Part shown: positions 60,103 through 64,000 of the stretch, one piece after another
How the letters are laid out: every line of letters starts with the position of its first letter
Position numbering within the stretch: position 1 is the stretch's first letter
Position numbers and translations under genes: made by a program
Source: Marinobacter maroccanus
GTDB lineage: Bacteria; Pseudomonadota; Gammaproteobacteria; Pseudomonadales; Oleiphilaceae
Direction of reading: 5' to 3'
Length of the DNA: 64,000 nt
Assembly: GCF_002933275.1 (NCBI RefSeq)
Contig: NZ_PSSX01000006.1
Span: 158,418-222,417, forward strand
Notes under the pieces: generated by a model
The model's input: the letters and a program-made list of their open reading frames with translations, nothing else
Database searches by the model: none
Told to the model about the DNA's origin: nothing

Positions 60103-61833
60103 ATGGAAGGGCAGGAAAGGAAGGGTCTGCCTGATAAGGTCTACAGGTTTGGCGATTATCTACTGGATTGCAATCGTGATGGGCTCTCACGCAATGGCGA
60201 AAAGCTGCACCTCGAACCTCAGGTCCTGTTTTTGCTTTGCTACCTCGTGGAGCATCGTGACCGGGTTGTTTCCAAGGGCGAGCTAATCGAAACGATCTGG
60301 CAGGGGAGGGTCATTTCCGACGCGGCACTCAACACGTGCATCCGCTCTGTCCGGCGTGCCCTGGGGGATGACAGCGGCAGCCAGCATTATCTTAAAACCT
60401 ATCCAAAACGCGGATTCCGTTTCATTGGCCCGGTTAACGGGAGCGGACAATCTGAGGCGGCCAATAACGCTCCGGTCGATGGGCTTTCAGGCGCATCTCG
60501 AGCAGACGACAGCCGAAACCACCGGGCAATCGGTGCTGCTGTGCTCTTGCTGCTGTTTTTGTTTGCCGGACTCGCCTGGTGGGCCTGGCCTGACCATAAT
60601 GATGACGCCGCGCTGGCACTGCCAGGAAAGCCATCCGTTGCCGTGCTTAAATTTGCCAATCTGAGCGACGATCCAGACCAGGTTTATTTTGTTGATGGCC
60701 TGGTTGAGGATCTGATCACAAGCATTTCCCTCAATCGGGAGCTGTTTGTGATTTCACCGTACTCCACCTTTCGCTATGCCGCAGGAGATGTGGATATGGA
60801 TAGGATTGGGCGCGAGTTGGGTGTGGTCTATATTGTGCGGGGCAGTGTTCGGCGGACAGACAATCGCGTGCGTATCAGTGCTGAGCTTATTCATGCCCCA
60901 ACCGGTGCAACAGTCTGGTCAGAACGGTTTGATCGAGAGTTGGTAAATATTTTTGCCCTTCAGGATGAAATCAGTCGCGCCATTGCCGGGCGCCTGGCCC
61001 CGGAAATTGTCACGGCGCAGGCCGAGGAAAGCAGGCGTATACCCACCAGTAGCCTGCACGCCTGGGACCTCTATCTTCAGGCAAAGGCTTTGCAGGCAAC
61101 TTTTACTGAAGAGAACCAGGAAGAGGCTATTCGCCTGGCTGGCCTTGCGATCCAGCGGGATCCGGAATTCGCCGCACCTCGAGCATTGATCGCAAAGGCC
61201 AAGGGTATTCAGTTTTTCCATGGGTGGACCACAGACCTGGAGCGGACGTTGGCGGAAGCGGTCCAAAACGGCCGTGCGGCGATTCGCCTGGATGGCAAGG
61301 ACCCGGCCGGGTTTGCTGCGCTGGGTTACGTTTTCAGGCTTACCGGCGATGAAACACGTGCGCTCGGCCATCTGGAAAGGGCAAAGCAGCTTAATCCTAA
61401 CGATGCCAGCATACGCCTTGAACTGGCTCATACTCTGGACTGGTTTCGTCACCAGGATCGGGCACTTGCAGAAATCGAGGAGGCCATCCGCCTTAGCCCT
61501 CGTGACCCCAGGCTGGAAATGATGTTCTTCTATCACGCTCACATCCTCTTCCACCTGGGCGATTATTCAGGCTCCCTGGCCGCGACTGACAGGATGGCAG
61601 GGGCTCTTACCAATGATACCTGGCGTACGTTCTACCATTTGATTCGCGCCGCAAATTTTGCCTCTATGGATCGCAAAAATGAGGCGAAGATGGAGGTGCA
61701 AAGTGCACAGGCAATTGCTCCCCAGCTGTCCATCGCTTCCATGAGAAAAAGATTTGAAGGCGGACATAATCATCCGGAAAATCGCAGGGTCTGGCTGGAA
61801 GCCCTGCGCAAAGCGGGGGTGCCGGTGAACTAA
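60103..61833 (+). CDS. CadC-like transmembrane winged-helix regulator with TPRs
   Basis: A 576-residue protein with an N-terminal OmpR/CadC-type winged helix (about 12-108: YRFGDYLLDCNRDGLSRNGEKLHLEPQVLFLLCYLVEHRDRVVSK, then YPKRGFRFI). A linker and one TM helix follow (about 144-163), then a periplasmic TolB-N/FlgO-like domain (PSVAVLKFANLSDDPDQVYFVDGLVEDLITSISLNRELFVISPYSTF) and TPR-like helices to the C-terminus. Such proteins bind DNA from the membrane and sense signals in the periplasm. No obvious target operon is adjacent; the TPR gene at 61960 is convergent. Confidence 0.88.
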   Translation: MEGQERKGLPDKVYRFGDYLLDCNRDGLSRNGEKLHLEPQVLFLLCYLVEHRDRVVSKGELIETIWQGRVISDAALNTCIRSVRRALGDDSGSQHYLKTYPKRGFRFIGPVNGSGQSEAANNAPVDGLSGASRADDSRNHRAIGAAVLLLLFLFAGLAWWAWPDHNDDAALALPGKPSVAVLKFANLSDDPDQVYFVDGLVEDLITSISLNRELFVISPYSTFRYAAGDVDMDRIGRELGVVYIVRGSVRRTDNRVRISAELIHAPTGATVWSERFDRELVNIFALQDEISRAIAGRLAPEIVTAQAEESRRIPTSSLHAWDLYLQAKALQATFTEENQEEAIRLAGLAIQRDPEFAAPRALIAKAKGIQFFHGWTTDLERTLAEAVQNGRAAIRLDGKDPAGFAALGYVFRLTGDETRALGHLERAKQLNPNDASIRLELAHTLDWFRHQDRALAEIEEAIRLSPRDPRLEMMFFYHAHILFHLGDYSGSLAATDRMAGALTNDTWRTFYHLIRAANFASMDRKNEAKMEVQSAQAIAPQLSIASMRKRFEGGHNHPENRRVWLEALRKAGVPVN

Positions 61834-61837
61834 GCCT

Positions 61838-61875
61838 GTGAAAACCGGGACAGTGAAAACCGGGACAGAACTATT
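61838..61875 (+). repeat. Tandem GGGACAG repeats
   Basis: GTGAAAACCGGGACA occurs twice in direct repeat right after the preceding stop, followed by GAACTATTTTCC. Confidence 0.75.
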
Positions 61876-61959
61876 TTCCAGTCCACAGAACGGTCTCCTT
61901 GCTCAGCTGCAAGGAGACGCTTACGCCAAGACAGAGCAGGGTGATTGTGCCCGGCTTTC

Positions 61960-63585
61960 CTAGATTCTCCCCGCCAACGCCTGTATCCGTTCGATTGAGC
62001 CGCGTTCCGTTTCCGGGGCCATCTCCAGCAGTCGACGGGACCACTGCTCGGCGGATTCGGTATCGCCAGTCAGATCGGCCGCGCGTGCCGCTCCCTCCAG
62101 GGTGTTATACCGGTTCGGCCAGGTTTGATCGGACTGCTCATAAGCGGCGAGGGCCTGGGCCGGTCGATCCAGGGCGACTAGCAGATCGCCAAGCGCCTCG
62201 TACGGCGGGAGAAGGGCGCCGGGGGTGACCGGGTGCTTCTCGACACTGGCTTCCAGCTCCCCGGCGGAACGCATCAGTTCGATGGCACGGTCTGGTTCAC
62301 CCTCGGCTTTCGCAATCCAGCCGGCAAGGATCCTACGATCCACCTCGATGTAGGTCGAGAAACGCTGATCGGCCGCGGACCGGGCGGCTTCCGCCAGAGA
62401 CTCCAGGCGCTGTTCGGCCTCGCGAGCGGCCTCCAGATCACCGGTGTGGACGGCTCCAAGCCCATGTGCAAACCAGCTCAGCGCCTCAGGCCAGGCGAAC
62501 TTGTCCCATCTGATGTAGTTGACAGCGCGAGGTGTAATGGCGGCGGCTGCCTCCCAATCCCGTGCCTCTACGGCCAACCTTGCAGGGATGGACGCCAGGT
62601 GGAATGCGCCCGGGAAATTTGCCTGGTGTGGTCCGTTGGCCCGGGCCGATTCCCAAACACTGCGTGCAGCGCTGTCTTCACCCCGCTGAAGGTGGCCATA
62701 GACCAGATAATCAAGGGCATGAACGTAGTGGAACGACGTGGCGTCATCCACCTTGTGATCGACCGCCACGTTCGCGGACTGCTGATTCCAGTCAATCGTC
62801 CGGGGCCAGTCACCAAGCCGCACATAAATGTGAGATGGCATGTGCAAGGCATGGGGAACGCTGGGCGCTATCCCGGAATAGGAGTCCACGATTGATGTGG
62901 CGTTGGAAGCGCGGCCATCGGCGTCCGTAGCGTGTATGGAATAATGCACTGCCCCGGGATGGGTCGGTTCGGTCTCCCAAACCGCACGCAGCACCTCTTC
63001 TGCTTCGTTGTGGAGTGCTTTGCGGTCTTCGGCGGACAGTGCCAGCGTCAGGCGGGACAAGGCATAGAGGGTTGCGACGTTAGGGTCATCCGGGAAGGCT
63101 TGATAGGCCTGCTCCATACCCTCAATCCAGCCGGCTAGCCGCTCCCGGACCTGGTCGGTATCCGGCTCGAAGAATGCAGCGGTAGCGTCTATCAGCAGGC
63201 GTTCACGCTCACTGTCGGCAGAGTTACGGGCTTGCTGGACCGCCTGGCGACCCCGGGAAATATCCTCGGCACTCGGTGTGGTGCCCCACAATGGCTGGAA
63301 CAGCGACGTGGCTAAACCCCAATGCGCCATGGCACAGTCGGGATCGGCCTGAATAATGGCGTTGAATTCGGCGCGGGCCTGGGTGTACATCATGTGATGC
63401 ATCATGCCCAGTGCGTGATCGACGTCAGCGCGCACACTCTCATGACAGTCGGCCTGCAAATTGACGGTACCGATGCCATCTGCGGCGCTATGGAGGTGAC
63501 CATCATTCGTGGTGTCCTGATGCGCCGATGCGGGAGGAACAAAGCTTATAGTGACGGCAAGTGCCAAGCGAGAGATTGTATTCAT
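61960..63585 (-). CDS. Secreted TPR-repeat protein
   Basis: A 541-residue exported protein from ATG 63585 (MNTISRLALAVTISFVPPASAH), with GGAG eight bases upstream; an upstream in-frame ATG lacks this. After the signal peptide come repeated helical units such as MMHHMMYTQARAEFNAIIQADPDCAMAHWGLATSLFQPLWG and APSVPHALHMPSHIYVRLGDWPRTIDWNQQSANVAVDH. The H-P-G-A-x-H-Y-x-I-H-A motif (PTHPGAVHYSIHATD) is shared with a widespread family of uncharacterised TPR proteins. The histidine-rich segments could bind metal. Function is unknown. Confidence 0.8.
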   Translation of the reverse strand: MNTISRLALAVTISFVPPASAHQDTTNDGHLHSAADGIGTVNLQADCHESVRADVDHALGMMHHMMYTQARAEFNAIIQADPDCAMAHWGLATSLFQPLWGTTPSAEDISRGRQAVQQARNSADSERERLLIDATAAFFEPDTDQVRERLAGWIEGMEQAYQAFPDDPNVATLYALSRLTLALSAEDRKALHNEAEEVLRAVWETEPTHPGAVHYSIHATDADGRASNATSIVDSYSGIAPSVPHALHMPSHIYVRLGDWPRTIDWNQQSANVAVDHKVDDATSFHYVHALDYLVYGHLQRGEDSAARSVWESARANGPHQANFPGAFHLASIPARLAVEARDWEAAAAITPRAVNYIRWDKFAWPEALSWFAHGLGAVHTGDLEAAREAEQRLESLAEAARSAADQRFSTYIEVDRRILAGWIAKAEGEPDRAIELMRSAGELEASVEKHPVTPGALLPPYEALGDLLVALDRPAQALAAYEQSDQTWPNRYNTLEGAARAADLTGDTESAEQWSRRLLEMAPETERGSIERIQALAGRI

Positions 63586-63886
63586 GACATGACTCCATTT
63601 GGACCGTGTTACTGGTGGAGCCGGCATGTTTACTGCGGTCAGAGTCTGAATGCGAATTGCCAGTTACTGGCCCTGCATGCGCAGCTTACAGCTTTCAATC
63701 TACTCCTATCGTGGCTGCTTTGCGAGCTAACAGCCGACGTCGTGAAAAAACGGAAAACCGGGAATGACCTATTTCTCGGAGGATATAACAACATAGAATG
63801 GGCGAATGGTATCGACTGTGTGTTTAGGTGGCACCCGGATAACAAGCCCAGAGCTCCTCAGAGGTAACCTTGGCGATAAAAAAGGT

Positions 63887-64000
63887 TCATCGCGCTTTAC
63901 CGGGAAACGCTGCTTTTATCTTTAGGAAGAAGTAATCGTTGTCCCGGTAGCCATAAGCCATCCGCTTGATCACCTTGATCTTGTTGTTCATTCCCTCCAG
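63887..64000 (-). mobile_element. 3' end of an IS transposase gene (ISL3-like)
   Basis: The minus strand encodes EGMNNKIKVIKRMAYGYRDN and continues DYFFLKIKAAFPGKAR to a TGA at 63887. N-x-K-I-K-x-I-K-R-x-A-Y-G-Y-R is the C-terminal signature of DDE transposases of the ISL3 group. The rest lies beyond the window. The terminal inverted repeat should lie between about 63790 and 63886 but I could not define it. 63586-63886 otherwise contains a degenerate AAAACCGGGA repeat (63753-63763) and no gene. Confidence 0.75.

Overview
The window looks like chromosome of a marine gammaproteobacterium close to Marinobacter. The reasons are the high-GC coding style, an alkB alkane hydroxylase, the tkt-epd-pgk-fba cluster divergent from a metK-ahcY-metF methyl cycle, and abundant short intergenic palindromes. 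No rRNA or tRNA gene was seen. The genus is inferred from gene content, not from a database search.

Layout. 1-1.2 kb: end of an amino-acid ABC transporter. 1.4-6.2 kb (minus strand): metF, ahcY, metK and an ArsR-methyltransferase fusion resembling the SAH-sensing regulator SahR, with matching palindromic operators before metK and before the regulator. 6.4-11.9 kb (plus): tktA, epd, pgk and fba. 11.8-14.8 kb: MFS exporter, cbpA-cbpM and a DUF6435 small protein. 15-19.4 kb: two DUF5666 lipoproteins with an intact and a truncated DUF6502 gene, linked by a TGGGA-N6-TCCCA palindrome. 19.5-29.6 kb: chemoreceptor, nitronate monooxygenase-like flavoenzyme, DsbA-like protein, trhO, DUF481, DUF523/DUF1722, and a fusion of a degenerate metallophosphoesterase with a glycosyltransferase, coupled to a YbhN-type membrane protein. 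29.6-34.9 kb: DUF6160-like protein, GntR regulator divergent from alkB, glyoxalase I and a DMT transporter. 34.9-39.4 kb: lutABC lactate oxidation, a ComEA-like protein, a CsrB/RsmZ-type small RNA gene not captured by ORF calling, and a second GntR regulator. 39.8-51.4 kb: urea carboxylase and allophanate hydrolase divergent from a complete urtABCDE urea importer. 51.5-52.1 kb: remnants of ureG and one more gene, suggesting a urease locus once lay here. 52.5-55 kb: an AT-rich SIR2/P-loop/TPR gene, probably anti-phage defence and horizontally acquired. 55.1-64 kb: accessory region with a broken parDE module, a truncated cobalamin-binding-protein-like gene, a DCC thiol oxidoreductase, a hydrolase, a small zinc-ribbon membrane protein, an S41 peptidase, a CadC-like transmembrane regulator, a TPR protein, many GGGACAG repeats and the edge of an insertion sequence.

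Themes. Urea enters through UrtABCDE and is probably broken down by the ATP-dependent urea carboxylase/allophanate hydrolase route, because urease is gone. Intergenic DNA holds at least five repeat families. The most striking has a conserved core of two GGA-loop hairpins clamped by long complementary arms that differ from copy to copy. The GGA loops look like CsrA/RsmA binding sites, and a CsrB-like RNA with about a dozen such motifs lies between two of the copies.
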